Positions 56,062 to 64,000 of a stretch of DNA of 64,000 nt are shown one piece after another (the stretch's first letter is position 1; every line of letters begins with the position of its first letter). This DNA is from Thermoplasmata archaeon (GTDB lineage Archaea > Thermoplasmatota > Thermoplasmata > Lutacidiplasmatales > UBA184): the NCBI GenBank assembly GCA_022750055.1, contig JAKIWL010000001.1, forward strand, positions 372,001-436,000, in the 5' to 3' direction. The position numbers and the translations under genes are program-made. The notes under the pieces are model-generated. The model saw only the letters and a list, made by a program, of their open reading frames with translations. It was not told where the DNA came from and ran no database searches.

Positions 56062-56162
56062 GCAGGTGTAATCTAGCGGTAGGATGTCAGCCTTCCAAGC
56101 TGACCACCCGGGTTCGAAACACCGGCAGGGCCGACCTGCGGGCGGAACTCCCGGCGCCTGCA
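56062..56162 (+). tRNA. tRNA-Gly (TCC) with a 30-nt intron in the T loop
   Basis: Removing 56119-56148 leaves a 71-nt cloverleaf. Its acceptor is GCAGGTG/CGCCTGC (one G-U pair) with A73, the D stem is ATCT/GGAT and the anticodon arm is TCAGC-CTTCCAA-GCTGA. The variable region is CCAC and the T arm is CCGGG-TTCGAAT-CCCGG. The insert interrupts the T loop after TTCGAA. TTCG pairs with CGGA as a 4-bp helix next to the T stem, with bulges AAA and ACT; cutting inside both gives the exact mature loop. The insert itself folds GCAGG/CCTGC. The inner helix has a G-G mismatch, so the motif is relaxed. Confidence 0.84.
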
Positions 56163-56226
56163 TCCCACTCCCCCAACCGCGGCGACCGACGGATTTACAG
56201 GCGGGACGCCCCTTTGGACTCCGCAT

Positions 56227-56310
56227 GCTGAGGTAGCCTAGCCCGGAAAGGCGCCAGCCTTGAAAGCTGGTGGCGGTAACGCCACGGGAGTTCAAATCTC
56301 CCCCTCAGCG
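56227..56310 (+). tRNA. tRNA-Ser (TGA)
   Basis: An 84-nt tRNA with acceptor GCTGAGG/CCTCAGC, discriminator G73 and anticodon loop CTTGAAA in stem CCAGC/GCTGG. It has a long variable arm (TGGCG-GTAA-CGCCA) and T arm GGGAG-TTCAAAT-CTCCC. No intron is needed. Confidence 0.96.
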
Positions 56311-56396
56311 ATTTCCCGTGGTCCCGCGGGTCCCGGAACTGCGACGGCGCGCCTGGGGCGTGGACCGAAGCGCTCGGCCCTTCGTTCACCGGACCC

Positions 56397-56405
56397 CTTA
56401 ATATC
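56397..56405 (+). promoter_or_regulatory. TATA box of the mutS-mutL operon
   Basis: CTTAATATC is centred about 28 nt before the mutS ATG at 56430, consistent with a leaderless mRNA for the mutS-mutL-nuclease operon. Confidence 0.55.
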
Positions 56406-56429
56406 CGCAGCTCGCTCGCACGGGCTCCC

Positions 56430-59060
56430 ATGACGGATTCGCCCGCCACGACGCCTCTGATGGAGCAGTATGAGGGCGTCAAGGCGCAATATCCCGGCCA
56501 CTTGGTCCTGTTCCGGGTCGGCGACTTCTTCGAGACCTTCGGCGACGACGCGCGCCTCGTGGCCAAGGAGCTCGACGTCGTCCTGACCGCGCGCTCCGCC
56601 GACGCTCGCGGGGTCCGCATCCCGATGGCGGGGGTCCCGCACCACGCGGTGGAAACCTACCTCGGGCGGCTCGTCGAGAAGGGGTACAAGGTGGCCCTGT
56701 GCGACCAGGTCGAGGACGCACGGCTCGCCAAGGGCCTCGTCCGCCGAGAAGTGACCCGGGTCGTGACCCCCGGCACGGTGGTGGAGGAGCGGATCCTTCC
56801 CGGACCTGAGAGCAATTTCCTTGCGAGCCTGGTCCTCCGGGCGGCCGGCCCCGCTCTGTTCGCCGCCGTGGACGTCACCACGGGCGAGTGGTACCGCGGT
56901 CGGGCCCGTTCGGAAGGGATCGAGGGGGCGGTCGCGGCCCTCGCCCCCTTCACCCCTCGCGAGACCCTGCTCGCGACCGAGGGCAGCGCCCCGAGCGCGG
57001 AGGCGCTCGCCCGCGCGCTCCGCCGAGAATTCCCGAGGATCCGTGTCGAGACCGCTCCCCCGGCGTCCGAACGGTCGGCGCTGCCGGCCGGCCTTCAGGG
57101 TCCCGGCCCGGACCCGGATTGGGAGGCGGACCTCCGCCTCGCCCAGTACGTCCGGTCGACCCAGCCGCGCCTGCTCCCGTACCTCGAGATCGCCGACGCG
57201 GCCTCGTCGGTGGAGCGGCTCGTCCTCGATGCGAAGACGTTGCGGCATCTCGAGATCTTCCGGCCGATGAATCCGGAGGACCCGACCGGGGCGACGCTGA
57301 TCCGGACCTGGGACGCCACGGTCACCCCGTCGGGGCGACGCACGCTTACCCTTTGGTTGAAGAATCCGCTCGCCGCCGTGGTCCCGATCCAGGCTCGTCA
57401 GGATGCGGTCGAATGGCTCGTCGGGAGGGGAGCCGAGCTGATCGCATGGCGACGGGACCTCGGGACGGTCGCCGACGTCGCCCGGATCTCCGCCCGCCTC
57501 GCGAGCCGGCGGCTCCGGCCGACCGAGCTCTTCTCGCTGCGCGATAGCCTCGCGGGGGTCGCCACCGTGGCCGTCCACCTGGCGAAGGCCGGCGGGCTTC
57601 CCAAGATGCTTGGGGACCTGAGGAGCCGCCTCGATCCACTGCCGAAGCTTTCGGAGCTCCTCGGAGCGGCCCTGCCGGCCTCCCTGCCAGCCGATGGGTC
57701 CGACCCCGGCCGCTTCCGAATCGGATTTTCGGCCGAGCTGGATGCCCTGCGCGGCCAGGAGCAGCTCGCTCTATCGGAACTCGAGCAGCTCGAGCGACGC
57801 GAGCAGACGTCGAGCGGGATCCGCAGCCTGAAAGTAGGATTCAACCAGGTCTTCGGCTTCTACTTCGAGATCTCCCGGCCCAATCTGTCGAAGGCCCCCG
57901 GCCACCTGAGGCGCAAGCAGACCCTCTCGGGAGGGGAGCGCTTCACCTCCGACGAACTCGAGGGGATCGAGGCCCGCATCCTGAACGCCCGGGAGGCGCT
58001 CCGGCGGGTGGAGTCCGAGGCCTGGGAGGCGTTCCTCGGCCGCGTGGAGCAATTCGTTCCGGCGCTGTACCGGCTTTCGCGCGCCGTCGGGGAGCTCGAC
58101 ACGTTGCTCTCCTTCGCGTGGATCGCCCAGGAGCGGGGGCACACCCGGCCGATCGTCGACGAGTCCCGCGAGCTCGCGGTACGGAATGGGCGGCATCCGG
58201 TGCTGGACCGCTCCCTTTCCGGGCAGTTCGTCCCGAACGATACGGAGCTCGACGCGGAGAGCGCGCGGCTGCTCGTCCTGACCGGCCCGAACATGTCCGG
58301 GAAGTCCACCTACATGCGCCAGGTGGGACTCCTCGTCGTCCTCGCCCAGGCCGGCGCCTTCGTTCCCGCGAAGTTCTGCCGGGTCGGCCTGGTCTCGAGC
58401 CTGTTCACCCGGATGGGGTTCACCGACGAGATCGGCCGCGGCAAATCGAGCTTCATGGTCGAGATGAGCGAGGTGGCCGAGATCCTGGAGGGGGCGGACG
58501 ACCGATCCCTGGTTCTCCTAGATGAGGTGGGACGGGGCACGAGCACCTTCGACGGACTCGCGCTCGCGTGGGCCACCCTCCAGTACCTGCACGACTCGAT
58601 CCGGTGCCGGACCGTGCTCGCGACGCACTACCACCAGCTGACCGAGCTCATCGAGCGACTGCCGGCGGCTCGGAACGCGCACCTCGCGGTGCGGGACACC
58701 GATGGCGAAGTCGTCTTCCTTCACCGGCTCGTCCCGGGCAGCACCGACCGCAGCTACGGGATCCACGTGGCGCGCCTCGCGGGGCTGCCCGGTCCCCTCC
58801 TCGACGAGGCCGCGCGACTTCTCAAGCGCCTGGAGGAGGAAGGACCCGCTCTCGCCGCCCCTGGCCGGGCGCGCCGGGGCGGCCCCAGGTACACCCAAGC
58901 GATCCTCCTCGCCGACCCGGCCGTCCCTTCCGAAAGCGGGCTGGATTCCGAGATCCGCGGCCTCGACCTCGATCGCATGACCCCGGTCGATGCGCTCCGA
59001 TGGGTCGCGGAGGCGAGGCGGAAGCTCGGGGTCTTACCACCGCCGGATCCTGCCGCATGA
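56430..59060 (+). CDS. mutS: DNA mismatch repair protein MutS
   Basis: MutS detects mismatches as a dimer and signals through ATP binding. The 876-residue product has the N-terminal mismatch-binding motif YPGHLVLFRVGDFFETFG (with the Phe-x-Glu within GDFFETF), PMAGVPHHAVETYL, the lever/clamp domains, and the ATPase core GPNMSGKSTYMRQVG (about residue 618), VLLDEVGRGTSTFDG and ATHYHQLTEL. The full-length MutS1 layout is present. The last bases overlap mutL (ATGA), giving coupled translation. Confidence 0.97.
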   Translation: MTDSPATTPLMEQYEGVKAQYPGHLVLFRVGDFFETFGDDARLVAKELDVVLTARSADARGVRIPMAGVPHHAVETYLGRLVEKGYKVALCDQVEDARLAKGLVRREVTRVVTPGTVVEERILPGPESNFLASLVLRAAGPALFAAVDVTTGEWYRGRARSEGIEGAVAALAPFTPRETLLATEGSAPSAEALARALRREFPRIRVETAPPASERSALPAGLQGPGPDPDWEADLRLAQYVRSTQPRLLPYLEIADAASSVERLVLDAKTLRHLEIFRPMNPEDPTGATLIRTWDATVTPSGRRTLTLWLKNPLAAVVPIQARQDAVEWLVGRGAELIAWRRDLGTVADVARISARLASRRLRPTELFSLRDSLAGVATVAVHLAKAGGLPKMLGDLRSRLDPLPKLSELLGAALPASLPADGSDPGRFRIGFSAELDALRGQEQLALSELEQLERREQTSSGIRSLKVGFNQVFGFYFEISRPNLSKAPGHLRRKQTLSGGERFTSDELEGIEARILNAREALRRVESEAWEAFLGRVEQFVPALYRLSRAVGELDTLLSFAWIAQERGHTRPIVDESRELAVRNGRHPVLDRSLSGQFVPNDTELDAESARLLVLTGPNMSGKSTYMRQVGLLVVLAQAGAFVPAKFCRVGLVSSLFTRMGFTDEIGRGKSSFMVEMSEVAEILEGADDRSLVLLDEVGRGTSTFDGLALAWATLQYLHDSIRCRTVLATHYHQLTELIERLPAARNAHLAVRDTDGEVVFLHRLVPGSTDRSYGIHVARLAGLPGPLLDEAARLLKRLEEEGPALAAPGRARRGGPRYTQAILLADPAVPSESGLDSEIRGLDLDRMTPVDALRWVAEARRKLGVLPPPDPAA

Positions 59061-60841
59061 GCCGGTCCGATCGGCGTCCGATCCACCGCCTGAAGCCGGC
59101 GACGGTGGCACGGATCGCTGCCGGAGAGGTCGTGGAGAGCACAGCCTCCGTGGTCAAGGAGCTCGTTGAGAACGCCTACGACGCCGGGGGCAGCGAAGTC
59201 CGCGTCGAGATCTGGGGCGGGGGAACGGAGCGCATCCGCGTGTCCGACAACGGCTCGGGCATCCTTCCCGAAGAGCTCGCCCTCGCAGTCGAACGGCACG
59301 CGACGAGCAAGCTTTCCGACTCCGAGGATCTCGATACGGTCGCGACGCTCGGATTCCGCGGCGAGGCGCTCGCGTCGATCGGGGCCGTGAGCCACCTGTC
59401 GATCCGCTCGAGGACGGCGCTCTCGGATTCTGCCCACGGCATCCGCGTCGACGGTGGGGAGGTCTCCGGGGAGTACGAGGAAGGCGGCCCGCCGGGGACC
59501 ACCGTCGACGTCCGTGACCTATTCTACAACACTCCGGCGCGGCGGAAGTTCCTTCGAAGCCCGGCCGCCGAGCAGGTCGAGGTCACCCGCGTCGTCGGCG
59601 CGCTCTACCTCGCCCGCCCGGGCATCGCCCTTTCCCTCTCCTCGGAAGGTCAGGAGATCGCCCGCTACCCGGCCACGGGGTCGCTGTCGGACGCCGTGGT
59701 GAGGGTTCTCGGGGAGGAGCTCCTCGGACAGACCCTCGAGGTGCGCGCGGACCCGCTCGGCGAGGAGGGCCTGGCCGTGACCGCGGTCTTGGCTCGACCG
59801 ACGGTCTCCCGAGGCACCTCCTCGGCGCTGTATCTGTCCGTGAATGGACGCATCGTAGCGTCCCGGACCCTCCAGGTGGCCGTTCGCCTCGCCTACGAGG
59901 ACTACCTACCGAAGAACCGGTTCCCCCTCGGTACCGTGCATCTGGTCGTCGACCCAAGCCGGCTGGACGTCAACGTGCATCCGACGAAACGGGAGGTGCG
60001 GATCGCCCGGGAGCGGGAGGTGGCCGAGGCGCTGCGACGCGCGGTCCGAGGGTCCCTCCAAGGGACCGCCGCGGTGTCCGACCCGGTCTCTGCTGCGCCC
60101 CGACCGTACTTTCCTTCCGTCGGGACCGGAGGTCCTCGTCCGACGGAACCCCCCCGGGTCGCGCTCGCCGGGTCGCTCGGGGGGGGATCGGGCGGCGGGG
60201 CCACTTCGCAGGCCCGGCTCGAGCCGGCCGCCCCCCCGCGGGCGGTGGACCCATCGGGGGGCCACCCGCGCCTCCGCCTCCTCGGCTCGCTCTTCCACCT
60301 CTACTGGGTCGCGGAGTCGGAGGCGTCGCTCGTCCTCATCGACCAGCACGCGGCAAGCGAACGGGTCGTGTACGACTCCCTGAGGGCGGACGGGCGGCTC
60401 GCCCGCCAGGAGCTCGTTTCGCCGGTGACGCTCACCTTGAGTGCCCGGCAGTCGGCCGCGTGGGCCGCGAACCGGGAGGAGATCGACGCCGCCGGCTTCG
60501 AGGTAGAGTCCTTCGGAGGGTCGTCCTTCCGGGTCGCGAGCACCCCGGTCTTCCGGGGTCGCCTCGCGCGCGCCGAGACCCTTCCCGAACTGCTCGACGA
60601 ACTCGCTGACGGGGGTCGCAGCTCCGCGCCGAACGACTGGGTGGAACGACGCGCCGCGTCGCTCGCGTGTCACGCGGCGGTCCGGGGCGGCGATGCGATC
60701 TCCGCCGAGGAGATGGGCCGCATCCTCGAGGCGCTCTACCGGCTCCCGGGCGCCTCCTACGCCTGCCCGCACGGCCGACCGATCCTCGTGCGCCTCGACC
60801 GGCGACGGCTCGACCAGTGGTTCCTGCGGAGCACGCCGTGA
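59057..60841 (+). CDS. mutL: DNA mismatch repair protein MutL
   Basis: MutL is the GHKL ATPase that couples MutS to strand removal. The 594-residue product has the N-terminal ATPase (VKELVENAYDAGGSEVRVE, DNGSGI, TLGFRGEALASIGAVS). A Gly/Pro-rich linker (residues 350-410) and a C-terminal domain with DQHAASERVVYD and YACPHGRP follow. The DQHA motif marks nickase-type MutL; its last acidic residue is Asp rather than Glu. Its stop overlaps the downstream GTG (GTGA), coupling it to a nuclease-like gene. Confidence 0.95.
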   Translation: MSRSDRRPIHRLKPATVARIAAGEVVESTASVVKELVENAYDAGGSEVRVEIWGGGTERIRVSDNGSGILPEELALAVERHATSKLSDSEDLDTVATLGFRGEALASIGAVSHLSIRSRTALSDSAHGIRVDGGEVSGEYEEGGPPGTTVDVRDLFYNTPARRKFLRSPAAEQVEVTRVVGALYLARPGIALSLSSEGQEIARYPATGSLSDAVVRVLGEELLGQTLEVRADPLGEEGLAVTAVLARPTVSRGTSSALYLSVNGRIVASRTLQVAVRLAYEDYLPKNRFPLGTVHLVVDPSRLDVNVHPTKREVRIAREREVAEALRRAVRGSLQGTAAVSDPVSAAPRPYFPSVGTGGPRPTEPPRVALAGSLGGGSGGGATSQARLEPAAPPRAVDPSGGHPRLRLLGSLFHLYWVAESEASLVLIDQHAASERVVYDSLRADGRLARQELVSPVTLTLSARQSAAWAANREEIDAAGFEVESFGGSSFRVASTPVFRGRLARAETLPELLDELADGGRSSAPNDWVERRAASLACHAAVRGGDAISAEEMGRILEALYRLPGASYACPHGRPILVRLDRRRLDQWFLRSTP

Positions 60842-61473
60842 CGGCCCACCGCAGTGGCCCGCGGCGAGAGTGCGAGCTCGCTCCGGCCGTACAGGCCCAC
60901 CTCGAAGCGCTCGGGTATCGGGTCTGGATCGACCCGGACGGGACCGACTACTACGACGTCGTCGCGCGCAAGGACCGTTCGATCGCGCTCGTCGAGCTCA
61001 AGCTCGCCGACGGGAAGGCGGTCCTGGGCCAAGCGATCCGGCGTCGGGGATGGGCCGAATGGGTGGCGGTCGCGGTCCCCACCGAGGCGCTCGCCCGCCG
61101 GATCGCACAGCGTCCTGTGGCCGAGCGGGGCCGCCGGGTCGGGGTGTGGTGGGTCGACGGGAGTTCGGTCCGAGTCGTGCGGCCGGCCCTGGCCCTCGTC
61201 CGGGAGGGGGAGGTCGACCCGTTCGGCCCGCTCAAGGAGCAGATGAACGAACGGCTCGACCTCGTCGAAGCGGGCCACCTTCCGCTCGGGATCGCGTGGA
61301 ACCTTCTGGCGGCCTCCCGCAGCGCCCTACCGGGCCGGCGGAGCACCCGCGACTGGCGGATCGAGGAGTTCTCGGAGGCGGAAGCTCCCTCGGCGGAGGC
61401 GCGGGCGTCGGACGCTACGGAAGGACGGACGCGACCGCCCGCTCGAACAGGTCCGCCATCGTCGCATAACTGA
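60838..61473 (+). CDS. PD-(D/E)XK nuclease-superfamily protein coupled to MutL
   Basis: The 211-residue protein begins at GTG 60838, overlapping the mutL stop (GTGA). It has a PD-(D/E)XK-like core: helix AVQAHLEALGYRVWID, then YYDVVARKDRSIALVELKLADGK, with Asp40, Glu53 and Lys55 spaced as in the catalytic motif. A conserved Gln/Arg helix GQAIRRRGWAEWVAVA follows. The C-terminal 45 residues are disordered. Position suggests a role in mismatch or end processing with MutS-MutL, but no homologue with known function was recognised. Its last 59 nt overlap the convergent glycosyltransferase gene. Confidence 0.68.
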   Translation: MTAHRSGPRRECELAPAVQAHLEALGYRVWIDPDGTDYYDVVARKDRSIALVELKLADGKAVLGQAIRRRGWAEWVAVAVPTEALARRIAQRPVAERGRRVGVWWVDGSSVRVVRPALALVREGEVDPFGPLKEQMNERLDLVEAGHLPLGIAWNLLAASRSALPGRRSTRDWRIEEFSEAEAPSAEARASDATEGRTRPPARTGPPSSHN

Positions 61474-62560
61474 AGCGGTCGGCGTAGGCCCGGCCGGCCT
61501 CGCCCACCGAGCGTCGCAGCCTCGGGTCGGCGAAGAGCTCGGCGAGCTCGCTCGCATAGTCGGCCGGGTCGTCCGTGGCCACGACCCGCACGGCCTGGCG
61601 CGGGTCGGCACCCTCTAAGGGGACGTGCCGGCTCACGACCGTCGCGACCCCGTAGCGCATCGCCTCGCGGGGCGCGAGTCCGAACCCTTCGTACCTCGCC
61701 GGAAACAGGAACACGTCGCTCGCTCGGAGGACGCGCGCCTTCGTGAGGTCGTCGACCACGCCGAGCGCCGTCACTCCGGGCTCGGAGACGGTCGCGGGGC
61801 CGACGACGAGGAAGCGGGCTCCGGGGAAGAAGACCCGAACGCGCTGGAACGCCGAAACCGCCGAGGCGAGTCCTTGGCGCTCGGGGGTGCGGCCGATGAA
61901 CGAGACGACCGGGACGTCCGAGGGTACCTTGAGGGCGAGGCGGGCTTCCTCTCGGGTCCCCGCGTCGATCGGGTCGGCGACGCCGTTCGGCATCAGGCGG
62001 ACGCGGTCCTCCCCGATGCCGTAGTGTCGGTTCAACAGGTCGCGGTTCAGCTCTGACGGAACGAGGACGACCCGCGCCCGGGATAGCGCATTGCCCTCGA
62101 GCCGCTTGAGGGTCCGGCGATCGAACCAGTGGCCGAGCTTCTCGCGGAACCCCGTCGGGGCCTCGCTGGGGTGACGGGTCTCCAGGCTCTGGAGGGCGAC
62201 GTCGTGCACGATCATCGCGAAGACCGGGCGTCCGTTCGCCCGGTGGACCCACTCGAGGGCCCCCGCCTTCTCATCGTTCCCGACGATCAGGTCGACCTCG
62301 GGGTCGAGCAGGTCGGAGGCGTTCCGCCCGATCGCGATGTCCCGTCCGTACGGCCGCCGCCCGGGCCCGGGGTCCGGGACGGGGATCGACGTGACCCCCT
62401 TGACGTCGGGACGGGCCTGCAAATTCGAGGAGGGGAACAGGACGCGGACCGCATGGCCCCGCGCGACCAGGGCGGCCCCGAGCTCCCAGAGGGTCCGGCT
62501 CGGCCCGGAGGTCGAGTCCTGGGGCGGTGCGGTGGCCAGAAAATCGATCCGCCAGCCCAT
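61415..62560 (-). CDS. Family 4 glycosyltransferase
   Basis: The 381-residue GT-B enzyme has IDFLATAPPQDSTSGPSRTLWE at the N-terminus, VLVPSELNRDLLNRHYG, VVSFIGRTPERQGLASAV and FLFPARYEGFGLAPREAMRYGV with the E-x7-E pair of GT4 retaining transferases. It probably adds hexose-type sugars to a lipid or surface glycan. It is downstream of a phosphodiesterase-like gene on the same strand (45-nt gap). It overlaps the convergent nuclease-like gene by 59 nt. Confidence 0.88.
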   Translation of the reverse strand: MGWRIDFLATAPPQDSTSGPSRTLWELGAALVARGHAVRVLFPSSNLQARPDVKGVTSIPVPDPGPGRRPYGRDIAIGRNASDLLDPEVDLIVGNDEKAGALEWVHRANGRPVFAMIVHDVALQSLETRHPSEAPTGFREKLGHWFDRRTLKRLEGNALSRARVVLVPSELNRDLLNRHYGIGEDRVRLMPNGVADPIDAGTREEARLALKVPSDVPVVSFIGRTPERQGLASAVSAFQRVRVFFPGARFLVVGPATVSEPGVTALGVVDDLTKARVLRASDVFLFPARYEGFGLAPREAMRYGVATVVSRHVPLEGADPRQAVRVVATDDPADYASELAELFADPRLRRSVGEAGRAYADRFSYATMADLFERAVASVLP

Positions 62561-62605
62561 CGCGTTGGCTACGGGAGGCGGTACAAAGGGTTTCCCCGAA
62601 AGGGT

Positions 62606-64000
62606 TCACGACGGGACGGTCGGAGCGGGTGTCGAGAACGCCGGGCCGAAGGAGTGCCCAGCCATCGCGGGCGGCGTCGGGTATCCCATCGTCTCGAGGA
62701 CCGTGGGGGCGACGTCGAGCAGAGAGAACGGGCCGCCCCGCTGTCCCGGCGCGACCCCGTCGCCGGCGACGATGAGGATGCCGTCCATCCGGTGGACCCC
62801 GCTTCCGTAGAAGTAGCTCGGCCGGTCGAGGAGCATCGGGTCCGGGTAGCTGAAGTCCATCCGAGGTTCGGTCGCGAGGCCGTCGATCCGTAGCAGGAGC
62901 GCGGGGGCCTGGGCGAGGTTCTTGCCCTGGTAGATCTCGCTCGGCTCGAACACCTCGATCCGCGCCTCCTGGATGGCCTCGAGCTTCTGTCGAATCTCGG
63001 CGATCGCCTTCGCGGCCGCGTCCTCGCTCAGGTCCGGGTGGTAGCGGTTGATGTAGATCCCTTCGGGGATGGGATAGGAGAAAGCGACGGTCCGGTCCCA
63101 GTCGATGTTCTCGGCCATCGATTCGAAGCTCCCTTCGCCGGCGACGACCTTGCCGACCCAGGCCCGGCCCCGTCCGCCTCGAAGTCGGTCGGCGGCCGCG
63201 CGGACCAGGCGGCGGGTCACCCGGTATCGCTCCGAGGCGAGCAGCGCCCGGGCCGCGGCCCGCCGGTGCCAGCCGGCCTTCGGTCGCTTGAAGCGGAGGT
63301 AGCCTTCCTGGGCGAGCCAGCGGTTGGTGAAGAAGTCCGAGCGCGCGAGGCCGTGACCGTGGTCGCTGATGACGAACGTGAGCTCGGGTCCGCCGATCGA
63401 CCGGAACGCCTTTTCGATCTGCTCGCAGGTCCGGTCGACGGTCCTCCAGAACCGCTTGAGGTCCTCCCCGATCTCCTCGAACGGCCGCATCAGCTCGGCC
63501 CAGTGCTGGTGCTCGACCCGGTCGGTCTCGCGGAGCAGCGTGAACAGGAGCGACGGCCGGAAGCGATCGCACAGGATCTCCGCGTACCGCCCGTACTGCT
63601 CGATCGCCCGGGTGGCGAGGCCGATCCAGCGCTCTCGGTCGGAGTCCCGGTACGGCGGGAGCTCCGGGACGTGCGGTTCGTTGGTGAGGGTCTCGAGCTC
63701 GCCCCGCAGGTTCGCCGGGAAGGTAGGAGGTGAGTCCGAGAGCATGCCGGGGACGACGAACCCGTTGATCGCGTATCCGGCACGCACCGGGAAGTTGAGC
63801 ACGCCCACGGTGACGCCGTATCGGGAGAGCCGGTCCCACAGGGCCTCGGCGGGCCGGAACGTCTGCACGATACGGCTCTTTCCGGGACCGCCGTTCGGCT
63901 CGGTGAACCCGAAGACGCCCAGGGACCCGGGGTCCTGGCCGGTGGCGAAGCAGTACCAGGCCGGGATGGTCTTCGCCGGGTAGACGGAAACGAGAGGGGA
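62606..64000 (-). CDS. Type I phosphodiesterase/nucleotide pyrophosphatase family protein (partial, 5' end outside window)
   Basis: The reading frame runs to the window edge. The visible sequence includes PAKTIPAWYCFATGQDPGSL (the family's substrate-binding loop after the nucleophile), then LLRETDRVEHQHWAEL and VISDHGHGLARSDF, both metal-binding motifs of the alkaline-phosphatase-like superfamily. GYPTPPAMAGHSFGPAF closes the domain. About 464 residues are visible; the N-terminal metal Asp and nucleophile Thr are outside. Homologues next to glycosyltransferases act in surface-polysaccharide or lipid metabolism. An internal GTG at 63868 is not the start. Confidence 0.82.
   Translation of the reverse strand, partial: SPLVSVYPAKTIPAWYCFATGQDPGSLGVFGFTEPNGGPGKSRIVQTFRPAEALWDRLSRYGVTVGVLNFPVRAGYAINGFVVPGMLSDSPPTFPANLRGELETLTNEPHVPELPPYRDSDRERWIGLATRAIEQYGRYAEILCDRFRPSLLFTLLRETDRVEHQHWAELMRPFEEIGEDLKRFWRTVDRTCEQIEKAFRSIGGPELTFVISDHGHGLARSDFFTNRWLAQEGYLRFKRPKAGWHRRAAARALLASERYRVTRRLVRAAADRLRGGRGRAWVGKVVAGEGSFESMAENIDWDRTVAFSYPIPEGIYINRYHPDLSEDAAAKAIAEIRQKLEAIQEARIEVFEPSEIYQGKNLAQAPALLLRIDGLATEPRMDFSYPDPMLLDRPSYFYGSGVHRMDGILIVAGDGVAPGQRGGPFSLLDVAPTVLETMGYPTPPAMAGHSFGPAFSTPAPTVPS

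Noticed and set aside
62271-63839. Large minus-strand frame overlapping the phosphodiesterase
   Set aside because: It is a shadow frame rich in Arg/Pro/Gly. The phosphodiesterase frame carries the conserved metal-binding motifs.

Overview
The window is chromosomal DNA from a high-GC archaeon, most likely a Thermoplasmatota (Thermoplasmata-like) lineage. The archaeal core is clear: ribosomal proteins L10e, L18e, L13 and S9, RpoN, MCM, PAN, a Cdc48/VAT ATPase, Nop5, NMD3, HerA, SepF, pantoate kinase and a likely KEOPS Cgi121 subunit. Many genes have TATA boxes of the CTTATATC type 25-34 nt before the start codon and no room for a leader. Genes of bacterial origin are mixed in (GyrB, ClpB, GrpE, MutS, MutL, class II HMG-CoA reductase), which is typical of Thermoplasmata. 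The organism call is inferred from gene content only.

Layout. 1-2299 (minus): grpE, HMG-CoA reductase and the start of pdxT, tightly packed. 2556-4472: gyrB without gyrA. 4552-7053: a YVTN-propeller surface protein. 7139-8877: pyrD-pyrK, divergent from clpB and a SelB-like factor through one shared TATA element. 12530-17402: a zinc-ribbon protein, PAN, pantoate kinase, L10e, a universal stress protein, a proline-rich zinc-ribbon protein and an HxlR regulator. 17445-17547: initiator tRNA with a D-loop intron. 17660-19733: a CADD/PqqC-like enzyme beside a TnpB pseudogene broken by two in-frame amber codons. 19993-22147: sulfite oxidase-like and persulfide dioxygenase-like enzymes. 22217-24973: a second propeller surface protein. 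25089-32052: metabolic and membrane genes, tRNA-Thr and Nop5. 32153-38387: pyrG, aspS, mcm, DUF424, NMD3. 38433-43920: SepF, leucyl aminopeptidase, HerA, a coiled-coil protein and a HAD phosphatase. 44130-46050: a V4R/roadblock pair, a glycosyltransferase and a PRC-barrel protein. 46247-47855: the L18e-L13-S9-RpoN operon. 47965-51351: a very large, glycosylation-site-rich surface protein. 51450-56021: Cdc48, an unknown protein, an MBL hydrolase and Cgi121. 56062-56310: tRNA-Gly with a T-loop intron and tRNA-Ser. 56430-61473: mutS-mutL and a PD-(D/E)XK nuclease in overlapping order. 61415-64000: a glycosyltransferase and a partial phosphodiesterase.

How the genes work together. Protein quality control is well represented (ClpB, GrpE, PAN, Cdc48). 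The mutS-mutL-nuclease set looks like a self-contained mismatch-repair operon. The persulfide dioxygenase and sulfite oxidase could form a two-step route from sulfane sulfur to sulfate. The most unusual features are the two tRNA introns outside the anticodon loop, the amber-interrupted TnpB, the shared TATA elements, the nuclease coupled to MutL, and the apparent CTG start of aspS. No rRNA, CRISPR array or prophage was seen, and no gene-free stretch exceeds about 300 bases.
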